In this document: piece by piece, positions 18,714 to 28,521 of the stretch
Position numbering within the stretch: position 1 is the first letter of the stretch
Layout of the letters: each line of letters opens with the position of its first letter
Origin: Parashewanella spongiae
GTDB lineage: Bacteria > Pseudomonadota > Gammaproteobacteria > Enterobacterales > Shewanellaceae
NCBI RefSeq assembly: GCF_004358345.1
Contig: NZ_CP037952.1
Span: 5,339,457 to 5,403,456, forward strand
Length of the DNA: 64,000 nucleotides
Direction of reading: 5' to 3'
Notes under the pieces: model-generated
The model's input: only the letters and a program-made list of their open reading frames with translations
What the model was told of the DNA's origin: nothing
The model's database searches: none
Program-made: the position numbers and the translations under genes

Positions 18714-20123
18714 CATTAGTATCTACACAGCACGGTCAATATTTAACCACTTGAGCAATGATCATTATTTTTAAGGAACTGATCTAATGATCTGTGATCA
18801 CAGAATCAAATTTTGCCAATAAAAACAAATTCTATGGACTTGTTCGCTGAAAATAATTTATCTTGCCTACTAGAATCTCGCCTTAAAGAAAGATACCAAA
18901 TTTTGATTAAAGAGCATCTTAATGTCGCGCCTAAACTTGCTCAAGGCGTAAAAGCATTGTCTCATCATGAAAGTGCATGGTCTAACACTCAAGGCGCTTG
19001 GCGATTTTTCTCAAATGATAATGTCACTTTTCCAGCACTTAGTTTGCCTTTGCTTCAATCAGCAAGACAAGAATTAGCATCAAGTCATTCATCGTATGGA
19101 TTAGTCGCTCATGATTGGTGCAGGAACAATTATCTAAAGCACGACAGCAAATTAGATAAAACCCAGATGTCTCACGAAAAAGATGTAGGATATGAATTAT
19201 TTGCCTCACTATTGCTAGACTCAGATACTGGCCAACCGATTGCACCACTGGGTTTAGATTTAAAAACCGAAAAAGGCACTTACCGCTGCCGAGATTTTGA
19301 ATATCAAAAAACTCAACCCCACCTTGAGCAACTTGTAGAACGTATTGAATGGCAAGATAATTTACCATTAGATAAAACACTTGTTCATATTGTTGATAGA
19401 GAAGCTGATTCAGCGCAACACCTACGACAGCTAATGGGCACTCAGTGGTTAACGAGAGGGAAGAAAAATTCGACTGTTAAATACGGTGAAGAATTCATTT
19501 CACTAGAAAAACTAGCCAACAGAATCGATAGCGATGTACATGGTATTGTCGATTTCAAAGGCAAAGATGCCTATTTATTTGTCGGTGAAGCAGAAGTTAT
19601 TTTACAGAGAAAATCAGAGGGAGAAGTTAAAAATGCACCTACCGTTCGATTTGTAGTTAGTACCTTATGTAACGATAAAGGCGAACAACTCGCTCAATGG
19701 CTATTACTCTCGAATGTAAAAGAAGTCAGCGCGCTTACATTAGGAAATTGGTATTACTGGCGTTGGTCAATTGAGTCTTGGTTCAAGGTACTGAAAGGTC
19801 ATGGATTTCAACTTGAACACTGGCAACAAGAAACAGCAGACAGAATTTTTAGAAGATTAATAGTCAGTTCAATGGCTTGCGTTTTAGTTTGGAAACTTTA
19901 CAACGATGAGTCGTCTGGTGCTAAAGAACTAAAAACGTTTATGATAAAGCTCAGTGGTCGACTGACGAAACGAAGTAAGCCCGTTACCCATCCAGCATTA
20001 TTAGCAGGCTTGTGGGTATTTTTACAGCTCATGGAAATGCTCAATAATTATTCAACAGAAGAAATTGAAATGTACAGAGAATTAGCCAGTTCGTTTTTTG
20101 GTCAGCCTGTGTAGATACGAATG
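18714..20123 (+). mobile_element. IS4-family insertion sequence, 9-bp target duplication
   Basis: The terminal inverted repeats CATTAGTATCTACACAG (left) and CATTCGTATCTACACAG (right, inverted) bound a 1410-bp element. CTCTTCCAC occurs directly outside both ends (18705-18713 and 20124-20132), so the insertion can be reversed in silico to recover an intact frame. Confidence 0.9.
18834..20114 (+). CDS. IS4-family DDE transposase
   Basis: The protein of about 426 residues has the IS4 N-terminal helical region (LLESRLKERYQILIKEHLNV), first catalytic Asp near AHDWCRNN, second in HIVDREADSAQH and the YREK signature YYWRWSIESWFKVLKGHGF carrying the catalytic Glu. It is intact, thus the element may be active. 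The start could also be the TTG seven codons earlier. Confidence 0.92.
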   Translation: MDLFAENNLSCLLESRLKERYQILIKEHLNVAPKLAQGVKALSHHESAWSNTQGAWRFFSNDNVTFPALSLPLLQSARQELASSHSSYGLVAHDWCRNNYLKHDSKLDKTQMSHEKDVGYELFASLLLDSDTGQPIAPLGLDLKTEKGTYRCRDFEYQKTQPHLEQLVERIEWQDNLPLDKTLVHIVDREADSAQHLRQLMGTQWLTRGKKNSTVKYGEEFISLEKLANRIDSDVHGIVDFKGKDAYLFVGEAEVILQRKSEGEVKNAPTVRFVVSTLCNDKGEQLAQWLLLSNVKEVSALTLGNWYYWRWSIESWFKVLKGHGFQLEHWQQETADRIFRRLIVSSMACVLVWKLYNDESSGAKELKTFMIKLSGRLTKRSKPVTHPALLAGLWVFLQLMEMLNNYSTEEIEMYRELASSFFGQPV

Positions 20124-20279
20124 CTCTTCCACTGCACGAAGCATGTGTTGCTTTTTAATTTGATAGCCAGAATCATGCTTCCAATCACCATTCCCCGGTT
20201 TAAGGCCTTCTTGAACATTTGAACATAATGTGATCATCCTTCCCGGTGATATTGCTGGTAATTTTAGAGACATAAACAA

Positions 20280-20587
20280 CTTTAAAATTATTGTGCGCCT
20301 GATTGAATTTTAACTAACAATCAATAAATTATGATTAAATATTATTTATCTATTGGAACTGGAACGTAAAATAATTTTTCCATTTATGAAAGTGAGGAGG
20401 GTTGATGTCGGAGAGCAATAAAGATTGAAACTAACTTTTGGACATAAATGAGGTTGCCTAAAGACTCTATAGCCATAAGCTGTGTGTTCAAAAATCATTT
20501 AAAATTGCCTTATTTTCCTTTCCAATTCTCTTTTTGTTTCATATTCAGTCTGAAGATCAATGTTCTGATCACATAAATAAAAAATGT
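20280..20587. other. AT-rich intergenic region
   Basis: No gene, repeat or RNA structure is visible. It separates two oppositely bounded unknown genes on the minus strand. Confidence 0.4.
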
Positions 20588-21709
20588 TCACCTACTTGAC
20601 CTAGTTGAATATGCATTATGATTCGCTAACCAAATACTTTTAGCTCTTTCAGAAATTTCTTTTAGGTTAACGTGCCTGAAAGCAGTTTCAACGTCTGTAT
20701 CTTTTGGGTGTAATTCTTCAAATGTCGAGAAATTTATAATTAATAAATTTAAGTTAAATTTGAGTTGTAGTGAACTTAATGAATCAAAAATTATAATGAG
20801 ACGGCATTTTTGTTCTGTATTTAAATGTTGAGATATTTTGGGCGTTTCGACTAGGGCAGCACTTATTTTTACAAATATTGTTCTGGCTTCTTTTGATACA
20901 AAGCTTACATTTGCATCAGCCAATCTGCTTGTCAAGGTTATGGAAAAGCTAAGAATTTTGCATAACCTAGATATGAAAACATCTGTTATCATTTCGTTGA
21001 ATTTTACAGAAAAAAGCTGTCTTATGATCTCATGCAGAAAGTCTAAAAGTGACGCCTGATCGTGCTGAGAATATATGAGAAAAGCATATTGTTCCAGCAC
21101 TTTTATTTCGTTTTCAGTTACTTGATCAGAATTTTGAGCCATTAATTCTATAGTCTCGAACATCATTGGTTTTATTCTTTTAGCACCCTCTTCAACTCTA
21201 ATATTTAATTCCCTTTTGGTTCGGCTATCTAACGCAGTGTTTGTTTTTGTTTTGCTGAGCGTCTGACTGATTTGTTTCAGTTCTTGCCTCAATGTTTTAG
21301 AAATAAAAGTAAATGGTCTAGAGGAGGGCTTTTCACTTAAATTCTGGGCTCTTCTTTTAGCGTGAAGTTTTTCCCTAAGATCGATAAAACCGCCTCTATC
21401 TAAGGCATTTTCATAAGGATTAGAATAATATTGAGCCTCTGTTGATGTTGAACTATCACAGCTAACATCCCAATCGCATCGCCTTTTTGGGGAGGGTGTC
21501 AACTCTCCATTTTCAATCGAACCTTGGCAATAGGAATGAGCTCTTTGTTTCAACCAATAAGACAAACTTTGATTTGTTTCGCTTTCGTTTATCTTATAGT
21601 CTTGCTCATATTCTAAATTTGAAGTAGTTTTTCTTCCTGTTGAAATTCCATTACTGGAATATGGGTTAGCGCTGATACCCGAATACTGAGCGCCTTTTAA
21701 AACTGACAT
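20588..21709 (-). CDS. Unknown protein with disordered N-terminus
   Basis: The protein has 373 residues. Residues 1-130 are low complexity, rich in S, N, Y and charged residues, with a basic patch SPKRRCDWD. Residues 130-373 look all-helical, with heptad-like leucines and hydrophobic segments (LLDFLHEIIRQLFSVKF, LQLKFNLNLLIINF). No signal peptide and no family that I recognise. Such an architecture is common in secreted effectors but is not diagnostic. It lies between two IS elements. Confidence 0.6.
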   Translation of the reverse strand: MSVLKGAQYSGISANPYSSNGISTGRKTTSNLEYEQDYKINESETNQSLSYWLKQRAHSYCQGSIENGELTPSPKRRCDWDVSCDSSTSTEAQYYSNPYENALDRGGFIDLREKLHAKRRAQNLSEKPSSRPFTFISKTLRQELKQISQTLSKTKTNTALDSRTKRELNIRVEEGAKRIKPMMFETIELMAQNSDQVTENEIKVLEQYAFLIYSQHDQASLLDFLHEIIRQLFSVKFNEMITDVFISRLCKILSFSITLTSRLADANVSFVSKEARTIFVKISAALVETPKISQHLNTEQKCRLIIIFDSLSSLQLKFNLNLLIINFSTFEELHPKDTDVETAFRHVNLKEISERAKSIWLANHNAYSTRSSR

Positions 21710-21895
21710 CTTGAATGAGAGACTTAACAGATTAAATTGTTTGAGTATTCAATATGAAAGTAAGGATTGGTTCAAATTAATTAATGTTAATAGGTAAGGT
21801 TGATATAATTTCTTGACTATAAATTATCTTACAATTTTCTCACTCTAAAAATTCACTTAGTGCCATGGGTGAGTGCTTCTGACAAGGAACGGGGC

Positions 21896-23465
21896 GGGGC
21901 AAAAATGCCCCAGCCGACCAAGCTGCAAGGGTTTGGACACAAGCTTGCCAGCAGCAGTTTTCTGAAGCCTTATGTTTAATTATAACTCAAGTTTCGGAGT
22001 TCAAATTCAATAACGAAGCGAGCGTATCTTACTGATATATAAAGAAAAGGTGAAAGTTAATGTGTTATAATCTTGTTGCTTAGACAAAAACTAAAACACA
22101 CCAACTCTCAGACAAATATTGACATGAAATCACTTTCTCTACCATCACTTACTTCTAATTTTTTACAGCGTTCAGGCATTCACGTTCAGCACATCATGGA
22201 AACAGCTTGGTTTTGTTTCAATGTTGACATCTTGTGGCTTCAGCAAACGTTCGGGTATTGAAGCAACCGAAGTCGTTTACTTACTAATGCTTTGGGTTTG
22301 GTTGAAGGTTGATACCATATCTATGTTTGCTAAAGAGTCACTACTCAGCTTTTCTTCTGCTAAGAAAGATGTGCTTTATGATTTACTCAGCCGAGAAGAC
22401 TTGAATTGGAGAAAACTGCAACTTTACACCGCTAAAAAACTCATAAAACAGGAAGGCAAGAGTAAAGTCAGAGCTTTTGTTGTCGATGATTCAGTAAAGC
22501 AACGTCGTGGTAAGAAAATGCCCGGTGTATCCAGTCACTTCGACCATTTGACAGGGCGTTATGTTATGGGACAGCAAGTACTGAGTTTTGGCTACGCTTC
22601 TGATAGTCAATTTGTCCCACTGGATAATGAACTCTTCATCAGTCAAACCAAAGCACAATCTCTAACCCGTAAATTTAAAGATGAGCGCTCAATAGTCGCT
22701 AAACGTTACAAGCAATCTGTGGCTCAAACTAAGCCTGCTATAGTTGCAGGTATGGTTAAACGTGCGCTGGGAGTAGGTATTGAAGCTGATTATTTTCTTG
22801 CAGACTCTTGGTTTGCCACCAAGCCTATTATCAGCATGACGCTTGAGCATGATTTGACGGCTATTCTCCGAATGAAAAAAAAAAACAAAATGAAGTACCG
22901 CTTAGCGGATAAATCAGAGTGCAGTGCCGCCGAACTATTCAAAACCCAAGTAAAAGGCCGATGGCAAAAACTAGCAGGGTTGCCTTATCAAACAAAGTCC
23001 ATTGTCGTTGAGTTGAATCTAGCAGAAACGGCAAAGCTTGAGCCGAATTGAATTAAGGTTAAACTCGTCTTTTGTCGAGGTGTTAATCCTGATAAGAAAA
23101 AAGCAGGTAAACACGATTGGGCATTATTTTTAAGTACGGACGCTTCGCTAAGCGATGAAAAAATTCTTGAGATTTACGCTTTGCGTTGGGGAATTGAAGT
23201 GTACTTCAAGGAAGCCAAACAACATCTTGGCTTTTTGAGTGAGCAAAGTCGTCATTACAGTGCTTATATTGCTTCAATTCATCTAACAGGGTTGAGGTTT
23301 TGCTTGCTTCTGCATGCGAAGCAAAATGATGAAAACAGCAAAGTTTGTGACTCAAGTGTAGTGAAGTAATAAAGATTCATACTGGGCAATAAAGTATCAT
23401 ACCAAGTAATAAAGTATCATACTGTATAAGCTGTAATATGATGTTTCCTAGCTCATTTTTGCCCC
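21896..23465 (+). mobile_element. Degenerate IS4-type element
   Basis: GGGGCAAAAATG at 21896-21907 and its inverted copy CATTTTTGCCCC at 23454-23465 probably are the ends of an element holding the broken transposase gene. A similar solo end (CTTTTGCCCCATTC) lies near 24955-24967. Confidence 0.6.
22124..23369 (+). pseudogene. IS4-type DDE transposase, frameshift and nonsense codon
   Basis: The N-terminus MKSLSLPSLTSNFLQRSGIH runs to about 22240, where the frame changes into LTSCGFSKRSGIEATEVVYL. The catalytic Asp is in RAFVVDDSVKQRRGK and a second in YFLADSWFATKPI. An in-frame TGA at about 23049 separates the last part, which has the Y/R..E signature ALRWGIEVYFKEAKQHLGFL. Two disabling changes make it inactive. 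Confidence 0.85.
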
Positions 23466-23697
23466 AAACCGTGTTTAAATGGCTGTTAGTTACCAAGTGT
23501 AGATTGCTGATTTTATCGACTATAACGATAGTTGATGAATTATCTCGAAAAGAGTTTTAGTCAAAATTACTAATTATTAACTTCTGAAAAATAGTCATTT
23601 TTAGCTAAAATATGAGAATACTCCATGCTGGTCGTTTGGTTTGAAGTGGTTTTAAGATCTTAGCTCTGAAAACCACTAAGTATTTATTAAAGAGGTT

Positions 23698-24015
23698 TTA
23701 TTTAACTCTATACGCCACTGGGCCATCAGTTAACATATCAATCATGATTTTAGTCAAATAAATTTGACCTGCTACACCTACAGATACTGCATACTTCCCT
23801 AATTCGTATGCAGAAGTCATTTTTGGGTTTGAACCAAAACAACTCGACATTAAGTTGAAAACTCCCGCTCCAACTACTACACCCAAAGGACTTCCCCCAG
23901 TAACAGCGAACCCCAAGAGAGCAGCTGGTGCTGTTTTCTTTGCATTTTCCAACGAAAAGAATGAGTAGTTATTTTGAGTTGTTGTAATGGTTGGATTACT
24001 AGGTAGAGCTGCCAT
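23698..24015 (-). CDS. Unknown small protein with glycine-rich hydrophobic segments
   Basis: This 105-residue protein has a T/N-rich N-terminus and two hydrophobic segments (AALLGFAVTGGSPLGVVVGA and AVSVGVAGQIYLTKIMI). No clear signal peptide; possibly membrane associated. I recognise no family, and the start has only a weak ribosome binding site. Confidence 0.45.
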   Translation of the reverse strand: MAALPSNPTITTTQNNYSFFSLENAKKTAPAALLGFAVTGGSPLGVVVGAGVFNLMSSCFGSNPKMTSAYELGKYAVSVGVAGQIYLTKIMIDMLTDGPVAYRVK

Positions 24016-24416
24016 AAATATTTCCGAAATATAGAGTGTAAGAAATCAATTGTAACCCCCTCGACCAATTGATTTTATGAATTTTATTTAACCAAAATAA
24101 AATTGTTCCGTGATGTAGATAGTTCAGTTAAAAGAGGGCGTTTGACCTAAAGCAACAAGATTCGCACATATCTTTGACACTCTTATTGCATTTATCTTTC
24201 TGGGATTCAAATCCAGTGGTATGAAAACGTATATTAAGAGGTAGATCTAACGTCTAAAAACTCGATTTGTAGACAACTCTGTCTCGTAAATGTCCAAAAG
24301 TGTGCTTCGTTCGGTATGATTCTTTATTACTTCATTTTTCTTGTAGAAATGCCTTTAACAGCGAATTAGTATGAAAATATTACCAGACTACATTAAACCT
24401 CTAAAAAGGAATATAA
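24016..24416. other. Intergenic region with a 75-bp dispersed repeat
   Basis: The part 24302-24375 is nearly identical to 27212-27286. Both contain TTCGGTATGATTCTTTATTA; its inverse resembles the AATAAAGNNTCATAC motif near 23370-23440 and 62848. No gene is seen otherwise. Confidence 0.5.
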
Positions 24417-24746
24417 ATGATAGGGATAACGTTTAAAACACCTCAGCATTTCGGGACTACCGTTCATTTTAAGATTGGTGAGGATGAGCCTGATACTCCG
24501 TTAGATTGTTATTGCGAAGCGGTTTTCAGTGATGCCGTATTGGGAGATGAAATGTCTCAAGCATTAGATGGTCAAGCTTTAAACCACCACTATATGCACC
24601 ACCACAGAAAAGGTGAGCCGATATTCACATTGCCAGACTCATTCATTCGAGAAGTAGAACGTATGGGATATGTTGTTGAAAAAAACTCAGCTTACATTAA
24701 AGCTGAATTAGAAGAACAGTATGAAGATGATGAGGCCACTTGCTAG
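24417..24746 (+). CDS. Unknown acidic protein, 109 residues
   Basis: The frame starts at an ATG after AAAAAGGAATATAA, a reasonable ribosome binding site. The product is acidic and has a His-rich stretch (HHYMHHHRKGEP). No membrane segment or known motif is seen. Function unknown. Confidence 0.5.
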   Translation: MIGITFKTPQHFGTTVHFKIGEDEPDTPLDCYCEAVFSDAVLGDEMSQALDGQALNHHYMHHHRKGEPIFTLPDSFIREVERMGYVVEKNSAYIKAELEEQYEDDEATC

Positions 24747-25116
24747 CAGATTAAAAATTTTACTGATTGATGCTTCCTGAGTAAAGATCATCCACAGGGA
24801 ACAGAAACCCTGTAGTACTGTAGTGAGGTAATAAGTATATACCTATTGTCGGTGGACAATAAAGTGTAAAAACCAACATTAATGATTGAAACTAACACAA
24901 TAAAGTTTGAAACTTTTTGGCTGTTTAAGCTGGTAATCTCCTTTTTTCTATCCAGCTTTTGCCCCATTCCTTGTTTCACAAGGTAATTAATTGCAATACT
25001 TTTTATACTAAATATCTGATGTAATAATCTTCAATCGATTATCTTCCTTAAGGGATGCTGCGACTTAGGTTATACCGACGTATAATCCAAACAGAGTAAT
25101 TTACGGTTGCAGCCAA
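24747..25116. other. Intergenic region with solo IS end
   Basis: The part 24868-24970 resembles the right end of the IS at 21896-23465 (AATAAAGT motifs followed by CTTTTGCCCC). No gene is visible. Confidence 0.45.
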
Positions 25117-26333
25117 ATGTCTACTTCAATTTACCTTTCTAGTGAGTCCAAAAGGATAATTAAACTTGCATCCAGTAAACTTCATGGGATGGAGAAAAGA
25201 GTTTTTATGGCCGAAGTATCCAAAACCTTCTGCTGTGGGAGTCCACGCTTAACTGAAACAGAATTTGGCTGGTGTCGAAAGGCTGTTGCGCTTGGGCTTC
25301 ATGAACAAGAAACGGGCTTCGAGTGTTTCGGAAACTATGACGGAAAACCTCGAAGTGAAGTGAGTCAGCCTCAATTAGAAATAGATATTAGAGCGTTAGT
25401 AGATCCTGAATCGCAAGCCGACCCGAAGTTTAAAAATACGTTTGTGTATACCCGAATTACAGCGAAAGGCGTCAGAAAAAAGTTAATTGAAGAAAAAGGC
25501 TGGCTACCTGAAGAATTACCTAAAGAAAGAACCATTAACGACATATTAAATCGACTGGGATACAGACTTCGACGAGTCCAAAAAACTAAACCCCAAAAAA
25601 AATTCCTCAAACAGACGCTATCTTTGAAAACGTAAACAAAATCAATAAAGAAACAACCGGTAATAAAAAAGTCATCCGTATTAGTATCGACTGTAAAGCG
25701 ACAGTTAATGTTGGTGAGTATTCCCGTTACGGTAAATCTCGTAGTGCTGATGCTGTTCAAGCGTTGGATCATGATATGGAAATAAAAAAGAAAATGATCC
25801 CGTTCGGAATTCTTAACCTCGACAATGATCAACTTCATGTTTTTTATGGCAACTCAAATAAAACAAGTGACTTCATTTGTGACGCACTTGAATGGTGGTG
25901 GGATTCAGTTAAAAGTGAAAATCTAGAAGTGGAAGAACTCATTATTTTTTCAGATAATGGTCCTGAAAATAGTGGCTGTCGTACTCAATACCTGTTTAGA
26001 TTAGTAGCGTTTAGTGAACAATCGAAACTCAAGATTCGAAACGTCTACTACCCGCCATACCACAGTAAGTACAACCCGATAGAACGAGTCTGGTCATCGT
26101 TAGAGAGGCATTGGAATGGCACATTACTGAGTACAGCCAAAACGGTAATAGAATGGACAAAAACAATGACATGGAAAGCGATGAGCCCAGTAGTCAATTT
26201 AATTGATAAAATTTACTCAAAAGGAGTCAAGCTCAATAACAAAGAAAAAGAAGAGCTGGAAAGTAAAATAGTCAGAAATAGTGAATTACCAAAGTGGGAT
26301 CTTACAATCACTCCAATTGCGGTAGATTTTTAA
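25117..26333 (+). mobile_element. ISAzo13-like transposase in two frames joined at A8
   Basis: The first frame (25117-25635) holds the N-terminal part, ending in NDILNRLGYRLRRVQKTKPQKK. The second frame continues directly after the A8 run at 25595-25602 (IPQTDAIFENVNKINKET), with the DDE catalytic residues in VIRISIDCKATVNVGEYSR, LIIFSDNGPENSG and YHSKYNPIERVWSSLE. A shift of -1 on the A8 tract would join them. This may be programmed frameshifting, or a simple base loss. Family assignment is from the Rhodopirellula-type DDE motifs recalled from memory. Confidence 0.8.
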
Positions 26334-26592
26334 ATGCTAGATCCCTAAGTCAAAAAGCGACACAAAGACATTTCTTTAAATAATGAATATTTTAGTAGCA
26401 ATCAAAATTAGAATTTGATCTTTACACAAATAGATAATTTTAATTCAAACTAATCTTGATTTCAAAATGATTAAATTTTATATATTAACTGTTCAGTTTG
26501 TATTAAGAAGTTTAGTGTTTAACTGAGTTAAAGTTTGAACGATTTTTCATCTGAAACTGTAAATAGTTTCAAGTCAGACGTTTGGAGTTTGT

Positions 26593-27096
26593 ATGTTTGA
26601 GGCAAAGTTAAATACTTATCAGCAAGTTGGTTTGAGCTTTGATAATCTCAACAATAAATACGGAGAAGAAAGTTTAATTGCTGCCTGCCGAGAAGGTAAT
26701 TTACAATCTGTTAAATGGCATTTAGCACATGGACAAAAAGTCAATTATTTGTATCAAAATAAGCATGTACCTAGCTGTTTTTTTCTTACCCCTAATCAAA
26801 TTTCTCCATTATGTTTGGCGGCAATTAAAGGTCATGCGCACGTTGTCAAATATTTAGTTGTAGATCAAAATGCAGATGTAAATTTTCTTTCTTCAGAAAA
26901 TGTTTCTCCTTTATATGGTGCTTGCAGATCTGGTAAATCGCTAAAAATTGTAATTTTCTTATTAGAAAAAGGGGCAAATCCTAGACAGGAGAGAGAATTG
27001 GATGATAGTTCTCAAGGCATAAATATACTAACAGCAGCTGAAAAAGGAGGGAATAATCAAATTGTAAAGTTTCTGAAAGAGGCTATTCAATCCTAG
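26593..27096 (+). CDS. Ankyrin-repeat protein
   Basis: The 167-residue protein contains about four ankyrin units: ESLIAACREGNLQSVKWHLA, ISPLCLAAIKGHAHVVKYLV, VSPLYGACRSGKSLKIVIFL, and NILTAAEKGGNNQIVKFL. It has no signal peptide. Ankyrin units bind proteins; small ankyrin proteins are common in host-associated bacteria. The ligand is unknown. AT content is higher than that of the housekeeping genes. Confidence 0.82.
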   Translation: MFEAKLNTYQQVGLSFDNLNNKYGEESLIAACREGNLQSVKWHLAHGQKVNYLYQNKHVPSCFFLTPNQISPLCLAAIKGHAHVVKYLVVDQNADVNFLSSENVSPLYGACRSGKSLKIVIFLLEKGANPRQERELDDSSQGINILTAAEKGGNNQIVKFLKEAIQS

Positions 27097-27211
27097 TTTA
27101 GTTGATTGAAGTATTATACATCACCTATTTAAAGCTCAAAATCAATTATTAAATTTTCTAATAAAACTAATTGATGTGGAATCGAAGCCAAACACATTTT
27201 TGTCCAATAAC

Positions 27212-27286
27212 GTGTTTCGTTCGGTATGATTCTTTATTACTTCATTTTTCTAGTCAAAATGCCTTTAAGAGCAAATCAGTATGAAA
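27212..27286. repeat. 75-bp dispersed repeat, copy of 24302-24375
   Basis: The two copies are nearly identical over about 75 bp in the same orientation, 2.9 kb apart, with the ISAzo13-like element and the ankyrin gene between them. Confidence 0.6.
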
Positions 27287-27345
27287 CTTAAGCTTTTGAT
27301 AGCTCAAGTTTCAACGTATTAATCAGCTCTACAGAGTAATCGAGG

Positions 27346-27552
27346 ATGAATCTTTATTGCCCGACTACATCAAGGAACCTACTTTGCGACAGTCTACAAA
27401 ATTTAGATTTTGCTTGTAAATTATGGGGCTTATTTAAGGCTTTGATCAGCGATGCAGTTTCTAGTATTTCTTCGTTACCAACAACAGAAAGCGAAATCAT
27501 ACTGAATAAAATCAACGAAGAAGTGACCTCGTTTTTTAATCAAGTTATGTAA
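27346..27552 (+). CDS. Possible small protein, 68 residues
   Basis: The frame begins shortly after the 75-bp repeat. It contains a helical stretch (LWGLFKALISDAVSSI). No family and no strong ribosome binding site; the call rests on the open frame and amino acid composition. Confidence 0.3.
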   Translation: MNLYCPTTSRNLLCDSLQNLDFACKLWGLFKALISDAVSSISSLPTTESEIILNKINEEVTSFFNQVM

Positions 27553-27656
27553 ATGGATACTTTTACATTACGCCAAGAGGCTATTTCTACTGGAAAGTAC
27601 CCATGATTTTAGCTAAAAATGAACTCCGAAACTTGAGTTATAATATCTTTAGTATC

Positions 27657-28262
27657 TTACTGTAATTTTTTAGCAACAAAGTTTTCAACTTTAGATTTAT
27701 CTGAATACGTGGCGATAACAGGATAGTCAAACTCTTTTAATGTCACTGGACATTGTTTTATTCGCTCCAAAATAACTTTATTAGTCTCTGTTTTCTGCCC
27801 ACTAAAAAATTTAAGGAGAACTTCAATTAATCCCCATTGAGTATGCTCATCAACTTCAAAATGCCAGTGAGCTTCCAAACTATTCCCATCAGGTATGAAC
27901 TTGTGCATAGTTGGTTTATGTCTACTATCACAGCCATTAAAAATTTTGTTTCCTGCTATTGGAATACTGCCTATATTATCCTTATTAATACAATAAGGAT
28001 CATAAATGTAAGCTGTAACAAAAGCTGATGTTACTAACTTTCTTTCAAAAGGAACTCCAGTAAGGCTTTGGTATTCTGATTCAGAAAATGTGAGTCCGTG
28101 TAATATACTAGTTGAAAGAGGAAAATGGTAAGTGAAGCACTTTGATCTAATAGTTACTTTTTCTCTAGAGACATCAGCTGGTTGTATATAACAGGAAGTG
28201 CCTGATCTTAAACTAGAATCTACAGTGCTATTTTTGAAGTTACATAACAAAGAGCAAGCCAT
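27657..28262 (-). CDS. Unknown soluble protein, 201 residues
   Basis: The product begins MACSLLCNFKNSTVDSSLRS and has a mixed alpha/beta look with a conserved-looking HWHFEVDEHTQWGLIEVLL. No catalytic motif or family is recognised. The ATG has only a weak ribosome binding site (GAGTACAAAAGTAGGAAAAGC upstream contains AGGAAA). It lies just before the GKRP-like gene in the same direction. Confidence 0.55.
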   Translation of the reverse strand: MACSLLCNFKNSTVDSSLRSGTSCYIQPADVSREKVTIRSKCFTYHFPLSTSILHGLTFSESEYQSLTGVPFERKLVTSAFVTAYIYDPYCINKDNIGSIPIAGNKIFNGCDSRHKPTMHKFIPDGNSLEAHWHFEVDEHTQWGLIEVLLKFFSGQKTETNKVILERIKQCPVTLKEFDYPVIATYSDKSKVENFVAKKLQ

Positions 28263-28521
28263 GCTTTTCCTACTTTTGTACTCTAAAACTCATCAATGAG
28301 GATGTAAGCCATTAATATTGTATTGCTTCATCACCGTATAAAAAATGAGATGAAATTGATTTAATTTAAATTTCCATTATTTTTTTATTCAAATCAACTT
28401 TATTGTGTTTGTGTTTGTGTTCAGCTTACATACAGCATACTATTGAAATTATTTTATTCTTAAATTTCTAGAAACTATCGATGAGTTACCTGAAGTTAAT
28501 AAATTACAACAGAATCAATTA

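Larger units (their letters stand above)
17820..20279 (-). pseudogene. Unknown gene split by an IS4-type element
   Basis: Two pieces belong together. The N-terminal 52 residues (20279-20124) start MFMSLKLPAISPGRMITLCS and end HMLRAVEE. The rest is at 18704-17820 and begins ALMGCHGEPEFHSD. Removing 18714-20123 and one copy of the 9-bp duplication joins them in frame into about 346 residues. No family is recognised; there is no signal peptide. The product is soluble, charged, with a helical C-terminal half (SLAEYISRRYFYQ, TNLLLSVNKLTKQE). The intact frame in the flanks suggests a recent insertion. Confidence 0.8.
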
